Shown: in pieces, positions 31,564-42,023 of the stretch
Numbering within the stretch: position 1 is the first letter of the stretch
How the letters are laid out: each line of letters starts with the position of its first letter
NCBI GenBank assembly: GCA_006384855.1
Contig: VCJN01001730.1
Location: 124,001 to 188,000, forward strand
Length of the DNA stretch: 64,000 nucleotides
Source: Tetraselmis striata
Lineage: Eukaryota > Chlorophyta > Chlorodendrophyceae > Chlorodendrales > Chlorodendraceae
Reading direction: 5' to 3'
Position numbers and translations under genes: made by a program
The notes under the pieces: generated by a model
What the model was told of the DNA's origin: nothing
Databases searched by the model: none
The model's input: the letters and a program-made list of their open reading frames with translations, nothing else

Positions 31564-34500
31564 CTTCCTGTTGGTGTGCCCTCCGCGGGCGCACAGCTGT
31601 GCCGGGCCATGTTGTGCTGAGCAGCCGTCCTGTCCGCCCCTGCAGGCCGGCCTTCCGGGACGCGATGCCCAGCAAGATGGACCCCGGCGTGGAGGGTCCC
31701 GTGGCGCTGCCCTCTGCGGGCTCCACGGTCCATGGCATCAGGTGCGGCGCCCGCCTGTCCCGCGGAGCCAGCGAGCGGTGGCGGTGGCCCCAGAGGCCGT
31801 ACTTGAGGCAGTGTGTTCGCGGGCATGTGTGTCCCTGTGCGTGCGTGTGTGTCTGTGTGTCTGTCCCTGTGATTCCCTGTCTGTGGAGGGTGGCGACGGT
31901 TCGCACCTGTACCTGGGTACATACCCGTTGACCATGCTCTGTGTTCCCCGTATTTGGTTGTGTTTGGCTCCTTTGCAAGGAAGCTCGTGCATTGATCTGG
32001 AAGTCTGTCCCACCACACCACGCATATATGGCGCGGACCGTTTGACTGGATGCAGAGATGGCCATTCATTATTTGGGGCAAATTTGATATACACCCAAGT
32101 ATGTGCTGCTGGTAAAGGAGATCTCGTTGCACTCACAAACGAATGAGTTCTACCTGGCATGCCCCTCCGGGATGACCCATTAGCGACTCCTCACCCCGCG
32201 CCACTGCCGCCTGGGGCTGAGCCGCGCACCCCGGCGCTGCCGGCCCGTGCAGGGCGGCGGACCTGGCGGAGCGGGAGGCTCAGCTGGAGCGTGAGCGCCG
32301 CGCAGCGGAGCGCGCCCGGGAGCGCGAGTGGCTGGCGGCCAGGGAAACGGGCAGCAGCCGCCGCAGCCGCAGCCGCAGCCGCAGCCCTGGGCGCGGCCGC
32401 CGCGATCCGCCCGGCCGCTCCAAGCGCCGCAGCTCCCGCGGCAGGAGCCGCAGCCGTAGCCGCGATCGGCGCCGCTCCTCCAGCCGTTCGCGCAGCCGCA
32501 GCCGCAGTGCTGGGCGGGGGCGACGCCGCTCTGGGCGACATGGCTCCAGTGACAGAAGCCGCAGCCGCAGCCGTAGCCGCAGTCGGCGGGAGTCCCGCCG
32601 CACGAGCCGCAGCCGCAGCCGCAGCCCTGACGGGCGCCGCGGCCGGCCCTCCCGGAGCCACCGCAGCCGCAGCCCTGAGAGACGCCGCGACCGGGGCCGC
32701 AGCGGAGATCACCGCAGCCGCAGCCGGAGCTGGAGCCGCGGGGCGGAGAGGCGGCCGGAGAGGCCCGCTGACCGGAGCCGCAGCCCCGCCAGAAGGGAGG
32801 CGTCGTCCAGCAAGGCCCCCGCGGCCGCGCCCGCCCCGGCCAAGGAGACGCCGGCGGAGCGCATGAAGCGCATCATGGCCGCCCAGCTCAACAAGCAGGT
32901 TGAGCCCCCCCCCCCCCCCCCCCCCCCATCCGCATCCCCGCCCCTTCCACACACAAACCCACCCCCACGCAACCCGGGGTGAGCTCCACGTCCTGCGTCG
33001 TCCTGGGCACCCACCTGATCGCACATGGCAGTGAGTCCGCATGCCGGGGGTGCCGCGGTGCTAAGTCCACTGCGCATGAGAAGCCGCCCTGCCTGCCAGA
33101 GGTCAAATGCAGACGGACCTGCAGCGCATGTTCTTATGGGTTGCGTTATAAGAGGCCATGCAAGCCCAGCCTGCGCCTCACGATACGGGTTCTTGTATGC
33201 GTGTCGGCGCACTTGAATTTTTTTTCATACATATAGCGGTCCGTATGCGCATGACCCCCCCCCCCCCCCCCCCCCCTCTCTCAAGTCACACACCCCAAGC
33301 CCTCCTATAACCTGGAAGCCCTCCTCTTCTAACTGACCCTGAATCTGAGGTTTCAGGCAGACCCAGGATCCGTGTAGACCCGTAGGGACAGGGCTGCCGA
33401 CGTGCGAAGTCCTGGCTCCATCCCCATCCCCATCCCCGTCACGCCCCAATCCGAATGCGCGAAACGAGTCTTCCGAGTATGAACCCGACACCAATATTTC
33501 AGTAAATGAGGTTTCATGTGTTTCCCGGGTCCATAGTCCCATACCGATACAGGGCTAAGAATAGCGACCCACGTGGATGCAGCGCCCGCGCTGTGATGCC
33601 TCTCGTGCCGGACAGGGGCAGCACTCCGCAGCGGGCGGCCGCCGTTGCGCCCACCCGGCCGTGTTGCGGTTTGCGCGCCCTCCCTCGCCCTCCGGGGCGC
33701 ACCGCCTGCCGGGGGGGTGCCGGTGCCCAGCGGTTGCATCCAACCACCGGCGCGCTGACATTCTCTTCCCCTTGCGTACCCCCCCCCACCTTCCCCCCCG
33801 GGGGGCGGCCGCGCAGGTGCAGAAGGCCAAGCTGGGCACCACGCAGAAGAAGGTGCAGGAGGAGCGCGACCGGCTGGCGCGGGAGCAGCAGCAGCGTGCC
33901 GCGGGGCTGCACCCCAACGGCAGGTGCGTGGCCCGCGCGCCGTGCCCGGTAGCTGCCTGCCTGCTGCCAGCCGTGTGCGCATGCTGGGCACCCCTGTCGA
34001 TGCGGCCTACCTACACCTACTGGAGCCTACCTAGGCATATGTACGAACCCTGACTATTGCAAGCCTCCGACTGGGCTTGCGTGCAACCTATAACAAACAT
34101 TTGCTATGTCTCCGCTGCTGTCTATTGAAGCGGAAGTGAGGTCGCACGTGACCCTTCCACTCGCGTTTTCGAATAGGTATTTGAGCACCGATAACCCATC
34201 CACAGCTCTTGCAAGTATTGACTTTGCCGCACAATCACGTCATCTGCGCATGGTAGATAACCCAGGTGGCCCCGGCTGCCCCAGGCTGAGTACCGTACAG
34301 ACACAAACGGTCTGCGGAGAAATCACCTTTTTAACCCCCCCCCCCCCCCCCCCCCCCTTCTCACTGCAAAGAGGAAACAGTGTTTAACGGAGGAATGAAT
34401 CAGAACACACCACGAATGCATCACGAATATACCAATGCGAAGATGCCAAACAATTCATTATTTTCTGGCCCCGCGGACCATATTTATATCCACGGTAATG

Positions 34501-35344
34501 GACGACAACAACCCGCCCCCAACATTAACATCACTGCAGCGTTTGATCTACGCCGTGCTCGACTGCCTCTCCCGATTATCTCAGACTGCCACAGACGAAT
34601 GTGAGCCACCTCCCTCGGCCGCGTTTCAAGTGTGCAAACTAAACAAAAGGCCGAATGCCAGTGACTCTCATATGATGCGCGTGCAAATCGTCACATCTGA
34701 CCCGTAGCTTCCATAGACACTGTAGTTTCGTCTGCATTTGGCCGCTGGCAGGCAGGGAGGGTTCTTTATATTCGCAGCGTTGTCAGTACCGTGTCGGCAC
34801 CCGGACATGTGCACCATGATGTTGCTGGGAGGCCATTTGCCTCGGTGAAGTACCTCCTGCATTGACCATCTCCTTGCAATCATTCAGACAGGATTGCAGC
34901 GTGGATTCAGGGGCGGACACGCCGGCAACAACCCCGAACAATGTACCCCCAACTCGAATCCGCGTGCTGCTCGTAACTTATATGTTCCCATCTTGCTCGT
35001 TATCGATGTCCTCCCCGTTGGACCCCCGGACGGCGCGGCCGGCTCCCGTAGCAGATGCTCTGTGAACTGCGCCAGCGGCCGTGGTCCAACATGTGTACGA
35101 TCAGCTGTGGTAGACCGCATCGGTAGGGGAGGGGCTTTGTGACAATGAGCGGGCGTCGCTCTCGACATGGGCGGGCGTGAGACCTCCGCACGTTTTTAAA
35201 AGCGGGCATGCTTTTAATGCCGGAAAGACCGGCGTTCTGAAGGGTGGAGTCAGTTGGGCGGGAAGGGGGGGGGGAGGGGGGGTGCGGAGCCGCCGGCTGA
35301 CCTCACGAGCGCGCTGCGAAATGTCGGCGCGCAGGTACTTCTAG
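28053..35344 (+). CDS. CLASRP: CLASRP/SWAP-like serine/arginine-rich splicing regulator
   Basis: Nuclear SR-like regulator of alternative splicing (family role). Exons: 28053-28157, 28622-28858, 29035-29212, 29332-29510, 29606-29703, 29947-30132, 30644-30799, 31646-31741, 32253-32898, 33817-33923, and probably 35335-35344; all phases join. The start YYHEARAHVK and the blocks DGRSCAVH, IPWQGGPGGGDNLIDRFD and DFESYRDLI match the CLASRP N-terminal (DRY_EERY) region. An acidic Glu/Ser stretch, AKEFGLSNFEVLLRREV and QQVEFITEFAIG follow in family order. Then comes an Arg/Ser domain of about 130 residues, and the conserved AERMKRIMAAQLNKQ with a coiled basic tail. The last exon would add only Arg-Tyr-Phe before TAG; reading through the last donor instead ends at 34053. 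Introns hold long C-runs, a microsatellite and dispersed repeats. Confidence 0.88.
30405..30572. repeat. Compound microsatellite in a CLASRP intron
   Basis: (CA)n, then (TC)n, (TA)n-rich sequence with TATGTACATATG palindromes, then (GA)n and a G-run, all inside the 30133-30643 intron. The TC and GA tracts face each other around the TA core. Confidence 0.85.
31395..31530 (+). repeat. Intronic dispersed repeat, copy 1
   Basis: AAACCGCCCTCCCTGCCAGA, GGTCAAATGCAGATG, TTCTTATAGGTTGC, GGGTTCCTATAGGCGCGTCG. The same order is found at 33078-33218 in another intron of the same gene, and related inverted pieces occur near 34705-34805 (TCTGCATTTGGCC, GGCAGGGAGGGTTCTT). Confidence 0.65.
33078..33218 (+). 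repeat. Intronic dispersed repeat, copy 2
   Basis: GAAGCCGCCCTGCCTGCCAG, GGTCAAATGCAGACG, TTCTTATGGGTTGC, GGGTTCTTGTATGCGTGTCG; parallel to 31395-31530. Confidence 0.65.
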
Positions 35345-37013
35345 CCCGGCGCCGCCCAGCATCCAGACCGCAGCAAGCCGGGACCCCCACGCGCGGGGGC
35401 TGGGCGTGCGCTCTGCCGCGGCCGCCCCCGCTGATGCCGCCTCCCCCCACTGAGGTCAGTCCAGCGGTTCCAGCGCCACGCACGCGCGGCTCCCCGCCCG
35501 TTCCGGGGCGCCAGGTCGACGCACAGGCTGCGGCCCCCTGCGCCCCCCACCTGACGCGGCGCGCGCAGAGGCTGCCCCCCCCCCCCCCCCCCCCCCTCCT
35601 GTGCCTGCTCGCCATTCTCTCTCGACCTGAAAGAAGGCGCCCATACCTGTGAACACGCGGCCCGCCGCGCTGTGCATGACCTCAATGGATCTATAATTCT
35701 CCTCATGGACGACCAAGGAGAAACCTCGACATACCTGGATGCTTTATGGTACATAACCGCGTGTTGTCTAGACGTTCCAACCAGTGATAAATCGTACAGC
35801 AGGCACCGTACCCGTTATTTCATGATGCCGTCCTTCGCGCCAGGGAGGGGGGGGGGGGGGGGTGAAGTGTTTCCGTATTTTCTCGCTCCGGCTGCGGACA
35901 AACCCGCTTTCCATCCCAACGATGCCCCCGGCGCCCACACACGCGCCGCCCCCCACCGCACCGCCACGGCCACGGCCACCGACCCCCTCCCCGGGGACTC
36001 GTGTGCAAGACAGCCAGGCGCCCTCTGGCATGGCGTGCCCCACGACGATTCACTGCGTATGTGTTACCATTCTCGTGGTAGATTCCGGAGTGCCGGCCGC
36101 CCCGGAGGCCGCCGTCCTCGCCGGCCGACGCGCTGCTAGACACCAGACACATAGTCGCGCCGTGGGGTGTACATTAGCAGCCGCGCGATGTGTCCTGTGT
36201 GGCAGAGGGTGTGGCAGGCCAGGTGCCTAGGGTAGGGGCTAGGGTAGGGGCTAGGGCAGGCAAAGCTGCGCCATGTCACGACGGGCAGCAATGGCACCGG
36301 CGCCCTATTTTTTGTTCCGTGGGTACCGTCGTTTGAATCTGAGGTTGACCACAGGCCACGTGCCCATACATTTCGGTCTGGTGCGTATTCCTGCACGGCA
36401 TCAGGGCAGGTAGATACCGGCCGCTGTTGCCTCAGTAACAGCACTGTGATTTTGATCGCCAGGCGCGTTGGGCATCTTGTATGTTTGATTGCCAGGCGTT
36501 GTCAAACAATCCGCACGCACTTTCTCAATGATCCGCGCACGAGGGAGTGGGTGAGTGTGGGGTCCTGTGGGCTCAGGTGGGAGGGGGGGTGCCGGATGCT
36601 GAGATGCGGTGCGTCTTCGCAGGGGCCATGCAAGCATGACAGGCGGTACAGACAGGCTTGAGAGATGCACTGGCGGATGGGGGTGCCGGCCGGCTGTTTG
36701 GCGGACTGGCTTCGAGTTAGCGACCGCTGAGTGCGCCGGTGACACTCTTGGCTGTGCCGGCGCTGCCTTGCCCCCCAATGTGTCTCTAGCTGCCGGCCCT
36801 CGAGAGGGAGACTAGGAGCCAGTGTTGTAAGAGAAACCCCCCCCCCCCCCCCCCCCCGCCTTTCCACACAGGGTGCTGCCATGGTAGTTGCCCTGACCCA
36901 AGAAGGCACACCCTACAGGGGCTGCGCGGGGCTTTAAGGCGGGCAGCAGCCCCCCATGGCGGGGGCGGGCATGATGTGTGTTGCGAATAATGTGTCGGCG
37001 CGATGTCCCTCTG
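35345..37013. other. Region without a resolved gene
   Basis: GC-rich with C-runs (about 35576-35596, 36838-36857) and a G-run (35848). A minus-strand stretch at 35640-35715 (frame with VVHEENYRSIEVMHSAAGR, then a donor-like ACAGGTATGG) could be an exon of an unidentified gene. Other frames are low-complexity. The short G-rich repeat at 36225-36260 (CTAGGGTAGGGG twice) is local. Confidence 0.3.
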
Positions 37014-37018
37014 TTACA
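37014..37018 (-). terminator. TGTAA polyadenylation signal of RPL12
   Basis: TGTAA on the minus strand, about 50 nt after the RPL12 stop. Confidence 0.6.
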
Positions 37019-37068
37019 TTGTTCCGCTCGTGTCGGGCGGCGCTAGCAGCAGCAGCAGCAGACCCAGC

Positions 37069-37690
37069 TCAGGCCTCGGGGATCTCGATCTCGCCGTCCT
37101 CGATCTGCAAGCAGGGGCAGCCAGGGTCAGTCAGTCGTGCCTCAGAACCTGCAGGCAGCACAGCAGAGGGTGTATGTGTGTGTGTGTGTAAGGTGGGGGG
37201 GGGGGGGGGGGGGGGGGTTGCTCGCCTCCTCCTGGACGTCCCGGGGGTCCTTGCCATCGACGGTGCAGCCGACGGACACGGCGGTTCCCAGCATCTCCTT
37301 GCACGTGCCCGCCAGGGTCTTGGCGCAGGAGCGGTTGCGCATGATGCGCGCGATCTCGATGATGTCGTCCATGCTAATGTTGCCGGAGTGCTGGATGTTC
37401 TTCTCCTTCTTCCGGTCCCTCACCGGCTCCTTGAGGGCCTTGATGACGAGGGCGGCGGCGGAGGGGATCACCGACACGGCGGCCTGCCTATTCTGCACGG
37501 TCAGCTTCACCGTCACGCGCAGGCCCTTCCACTCCTTGGCGGTCTCCTTAGCGATGTCCTCGCCGATCTTCTTGGGCGACAGGCCGAGCGGGCCGATCTT
37601 GGGCGCCAGGGACGAGGCGGCGCCCACCTCTCCGCCGGTGGCACGCACGTACACCTCAATGATCGCGCTGGGGTCCATCTTGGGGGCCAT
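37069..37690 (-). CDS. RPL12: 60S ribosomal protein uL11 (RPL12)
   Basis: Large-subunit stalk-base protein at the GTPase-associated centre. Exons 37690-37226 and 37104-37069 give 166 aa, the family length (about 165). The start [20 protein letters not shown], the block [52 protein letters not shown] and the end GEIEIPEA match eukaryotic uL11 throughout. The exon junction falls between VQEE and IEDGEIEIP, which gives exactly the spacing of the family. That junction requires an intron starting GC (GAGGAG|GCGAGC) instead of GT. The intron then runs into a long C-homopolymer. TGTAA follows the stop. Confidence 0.96.
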
Positions 37691-38795
37691 GGTGCCTGGG
37701 GCCGATGGCGAAAAAAAGGGGGAAGCAGGGCAGGGGGCTTCAGGCAGAGCCACACGGCATGCCTCCGCAGCAACCCTCCCACCAGTGCACTCAGCTACTG
37801 CGCCCCCCAGCAGGCAGCACCCGGTGCACAGCTGCTGCGTCTCCTTGTATGTCGGTCTCGCCATTTCCGAGGTATACCCAGCCTGGCTGCGGGTGACGCA
37901 TGGGCTCCTAAGCACAGCTGAACCCCCCCCCCCCCCCCCCTGGGGCCGCGCCCTCGTCTTTTCCCTTCCTTCCAGTCATATTTATTGTTTGTCCAGCGCC
38001 TACGAAGAGGCAGTTTGAGCGGGCAGGGTCGCCTGGCCAAGCCCTGCTAAGCTCAGAAAGGTGGATGTGACTCGACGCAGCGCGCACGGAACCGGCAGAA
38101 TGCCCCCGTACCCCAATCTTCCCAAACCAACCACCATTTCCCGCGCATTACTTCATTACTTTCTATTCTCCGTGTCCGCTTGCCGCCACGAGCCGCCGCC
38201 GCCCCGTGATGCCGCGCTCGCCGACGCAACCAAGGGGGTCAAGTGGCCACCGGCACTACCACTGGCAGAATTTCATCGAGACGGTGCGCCGGCGGTGGCG
38301 GCAGGCGCAGGGGCTCGGGGGAAGGCAGCCGCTCGCTGCGGGTTGCCTCGGCGCCTGCTGGCTGGCGGCGGCGGTGGCGCGCGCGGAGCGCCCCCTCACC
38401 CCACACACACAACCCGCCCGCGCACGCCTCGGCTGGCGGATCAGGGGAGGCGGGGTGAGGACGCTGTTGAAAGTGGCCTCACCTGGCTTCTGGCTGCAAC
38501 AGCAGCAGACGAAAACGGTCGGTGGAGCTGGCTGCGGTGCCGGCCGAGGGGTTGCGGGGAGAGGGACGTCAAGTCGGTGAGGGGGCCGCTCTTGGGGGCG
38601 GGAGCGGCGAAGGGCGGCGGCGGCGGCGCGGCGCGCCGAAGCTCACGAAGTAGCGTACATTAGGATGGACACAGTAGGTACAGGGACGTTCCACAAGCTC
38701 GTAGCATACATGAGCAGTACCCGTAGCATTCGCCCGCGGATGCTTGAGCAGTGTGCGCGCGCGCGTTGTGAGCCATCAAACGGCGCCTGGACATT
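37691..38795. other. RPL12 5' flank and unresolved GC-rich region
   Basis: Contains the presumed RPL12 promoter, a C-run at about 37922-37940, and a possible small plus-strand gene. ATG at 38209 begins MPRSPTQPR, and HYHWQNFIETVRRRWRQ is followed by a donor-like end. A later frame runs to a TAG at about 38650. I cannot assign a family and do not call it as a CDS. Confidence 0.3.
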
Positions 38796-39183
38796 AAATT
38801 TTAAGTTGAGTCTGGTTTTGCCAAAAAGGTCGCGCAGGCTCTTTTACGCGGTCAAGAGCCGAAATTGGCAGGATGGTTTAGGAAAGCGTGGAGGGAAAAC
38901 GGTCAGGGGGGGCGCTGCGTGGAACGCAGCGAAAACTGGAAGATGGCAGGCTCAGCTGTTATGGCTGCTTTTATGTCTACTCGTGCTGCACCCAAAAAAG
39001 GGCACAACGACAGGTGCCTAGTTCCCGTACCACTGAGCAGCACTTGTAGCTGAAAAGCGGTAGGTTAGGTCAAGGGAGGAAACCCCATAAACTAGTTTTG
39101 ATCATTTCAAGTTGAGTCTGGTTTTGCCAGTCATGAGCGAACAGAGGGAGCGGTGGATTGACGGAGAAGGGGTAGCGCCAAGG

Positions 39184-40653
39184 TCATGAAGGAGGCACCG
39201 GGAAGGCCACCGCTGCGGAGTCCTGTTGGACTTGGAAGTGGCGGAGGGGGGCGATGTGGCCAAAGAAGAACCATGCGCCAAGTGAAGGAAGAACGTTGGG
39301 GCCGATGTAGTCCAGAACGACGTCGGAGCTAGTGGCCCAGCCGCCTTGGTAGCGAATGTGGGACAATGGTACTCCGATGGCGTTGGCCGCATACGCTGCT
39401 CCCTTGCGAAGGCTGTGTGAGGTCCAGGAAGTGCCGACGGGAGGGGCAGCACCGACAAGACGGACGGCTGAAAACCGCCAGTCCGACATTGTAGCGGCAG
39501 TCCAAGGTTTTGACTGCTCGCTCGGGGTGACCGCCCAGAAGTTTGTTTCAGCCAAGGCAACAGTAACAAGGGGGACAGACTGTACGTTGTCGATGAAGTG
39601 GTGCAGGAGACGTGCAACTCGGGGGTGCTCTGACACCGGAAGGAGAAGCAAGTACGCGCAGGTCGTCGGGCCCCCGTCGGCCAGCGCGGCCTTTCTCGCG
39701 GTACACATGCAGGGTACACCTGCATGGTGTTGTAATCGTCGACATGCACATCCCGCACTCGGCAGGAGACGCCAGTAAGTCCTCTGGCAAAGAACATGAA
39801 GTTGACAACCGAGGCCACGAGGGCTCGGAAGTCGTGTTGGTACTCTGGGGTGGGAGCAGACACAATAAGCTCGGCCTTAGTTTGTGACGAAGCGGTAAGC
39901 TACATCAGCAGGCAGCGGAACTCGCCAAGGGGCGGCTTCCAGACAGCGCTGCCGCAGCATCAGCCCACGCCTTGCCGAAGTGAGGTGTAGGCTGTCCTTG
40001 GCGACTGGGTCGAGGTTGTGCAGCTCGAAGAACGTGTCGATTGCAGACAAGTAGGGTTGCAGTGACTTAGCTGCAATGTGCCCTCGCTCACCAATCCAGG
40101 CAACGTACCGAACGACAGTAGGAGCGGTCGCCTCCAGCGGGCTGATGTTCTCGGAGTCGTGGCAGAACTCCGCGAACTGAGACAGTATGCCGGCGTAGCT
40201 CTTGAGTGTTTGAGCGGTGAGGGAGTTGGAGAGTAGGTCGAGTGTCCGTTGTCCTAGCTCGTCTGAGCTGAAAGCATCCTGCAGTCGAGATCGCAGTGAA
40301 GCAGCCCAGGGAGCGACATCTTCGGGCTCGTCAATTACGCAAGTGCGTCGTTTTACCGACAGAGTTCCAGAGGTGCGGCGACTACCTTTTGCAAAGTACT
40401 CGGCAGCAGCGGTTAGGTTCCCGGCGGTTGGCCGGTAGTTGCTTGACGGGTTTGCAGTAGCACCAGTACATGTTTGCGGGGCTAGGTTCAGGTAGGAGGG
40501 CCGCCCCGCGCGCCCTTCGCGCTCGTAGCGCCTGTCACGCGCGTAACGTACACGCGCGAAGCTTGATCGTTGCGAACCAGATGTAACACGCAGTGTAACA
40601 ACCGACGGACGCAGTGATGGAATGGTACGGGAGGCGGTTGGTTGAGCCGCCAT
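39184..40653 (-). pseudogene. Tyrosine recombinase gene of YR-2 (frameshifted)
   Basis: From ATG 40653 the frame runs through a Ser/Arg-rich head and the core-binding region (LTAQTLKSYAGILSQFAEFC, APTVVRYVAWIGERG, LQPYLSAIDTFFELHN) to a break near 39890, where YR-1 breaks at the same place (short intron or shared frameshift). The catalytic part follows: FMFFARGLTGVSCRVRD, then SHSLRKGAAYAANAIG with the H-x-x-R pair, RYQGGW, and VVLDYI with the presumed nucleophilic Tyr. A 13-nt insertion relative to YR-1 near 39720 (duplicated GTGTACC) shifts the frame. Confidence 0.8.
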
Positions 40654-40866
40654 GTGCAGGTGTGCGGATGGTTGAGCCGCACTCGGCTGTAGCTGTAAGA
40701 AGCGCCGCACCAAGGAAGGCATAAATGAAGTCTGTAAGGTGGGGGGGTCAGGTCCTGACACATGGCGCTCATCCCGCCGTTGAGCTGCAAGGGTGCGCTT
40801 TGCGGCGGTCACCGAAAGGTGGCCTCGCAAGGCTCCAGCAGCTCCGACGAAAGGCGCCCCACACCG

Positions 40867-41720
40867 TCACTCGTGCTCACCGTCGCGGCCACGCCCGCGT
40901 CCACCGCCACGTCCTCGTCCACGTCCGCGACCTGAAGCTGCTGCCGCCACCCGAGCAATAGCGGTTGCTTTGGCGCTGCTGGCCACAGTCGCGACGCTCG
41001 TAGTCCCTCATGAGGTCCCCAAAAATCGCGGAACCCAGATGCTCAGAAGCAGGCTGAAAGTGCTGAGCTCGCAACACCTTGGTCACCGTGCACACGCTTG
41101 ACCTCATTAAGCCTCCGTAGGAAGGCCAAACGAAAGCGAAACGCCTTGTCGATGGCTTCGGCGTGGTTCCGAGCTCTCGCGAGGCAGGGGGCGAAGTCCT
41201 GATTTGCAGCAGGGACGTAAGGCAGCAGCTCGTCGAGAGCCACGAAAAGTGCGGCCATGTGGGCTCCGAAACACGACATCCATAGATACTCCTCCTGGGC
41301 CGGCAGACGCCGGTCATCCTGCTTGAGGTACTCGTTCGTTAGGTCGGTGCTCAAGGGGAAGAGGCCAGGCACTCGGCTGACCGGTCGAACGGCCTCGTAA
41401 CCAGACTCTGCTCTCTGCAGTAGTTCTGGCACCGTGAGGTAGTCATCCTCGTCACTCACGGATTTTGCTCCGACACGGCCGTTCTGGGCTAGCTCTAGCA
41501 AGTCGGGGCGCTCTGCGGCTCCCCCGCTGCCTGTCGGCTGTCTCGCGATGCGCTGCCCGGAACCGGAACCATGTGCTCCTTCTCCATCACCAACGCGCTC
41601 ACGAGCCGTCAATTGGGCCATCGCTGTAGCAAGCTCTCGCAGTAATGTAGACTGGGCCTTCACGTCTGCGTGTAGCGACTCGAGCGTCGGCTCAACGACG
41701 GGTTCTTCTCCATCTGGCAT
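40867..41720 (-). pseudogene. gag-like gene of YR-2
   Basis: ATG 41720 opens MPDGEEPVVEPTLESLHADV. A coiled N-terminal region (STLLRELATAMAQLTARE) is followed by a helical core (LSTDLTNEYLK, EEYLWMSCFGAHMAALFVAL, RNHAEAIDKAFRFRLAFLRR). The frame ends at 41043 because of an apparent 11-nt deletion relative to YR-1 (about 41070). Beyond it the other frame continues with HFQPASEHLGSAIFGDLMRD and a basic Arg/Gly tail. Retroelement gag-like by layout; no zinc knuckle seen. Confidence 0.75.
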
Positions 41721-42023
41721 GGTAACGCACGGGCGTACGGATGAGAATATCACACACGGGTGGTGAGCCGGGTGTGGTCTTGAACAACCTGGGGTGACCT
41801 TGCTCGCAACAGGTTACGAGACAGTTTAAACATCGCTGCGTGGAACGCAGCGAAAACTGAAAGATGGCAGGCTCAACTGTTATGGCTGCTTTTATGTCTA
41901 CTCGTGCTGCACCCAAAAAAGGGCGCAACGACAGGTGCCTAGTTCCCGTACCACTGAGCAGCACTTGTAGCTGAAAAGCGGTTAGGTCAAGGGAGGAAAC
42001 CCCATAGACTAGTTTTGATCATA

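Larger units (their letters stand above)
38796..42023 (-). mobile_element. YR-2: second split-direct-repeat YR element with gag and no RT
   Basis: Same layout as YR-1, on the minus strand. A1 is about 42020-41836, A2 about 39100-38920 (both contain CAGTGGTACGGGAACTAGG and GCAGCACGAGTAGACATAAA). The B motif GGCAAAACCAGACTCAACTT is at about 39128 and again at about 38822 as the right end. A1 and A2 are nearly identical, closer than the repeats of YR-1, so this copy looks younger. The gag-like and YR genes fill the interior; no RT. Confidence 0.78.

Noticed and set aside
32191..33042. Long Ala-rich minus-strand frame opposite the CLASRP RS domain
   Set aside because: It is the mirror of repeated Arg-Ser codons; the plus frame has family similarity and consistent splicing.
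36222..36262. Telomere-like CTAGGGTAGGGG repeats
   Set aside because: Only two or three irregular units inside GC-rich sequence, not a TTTAGGG-type array.
37137..38018. 293-codon plus-strand frame over RPL12
   Set aside because: Opposite strand of an unmistakable ribosomal protein gene.
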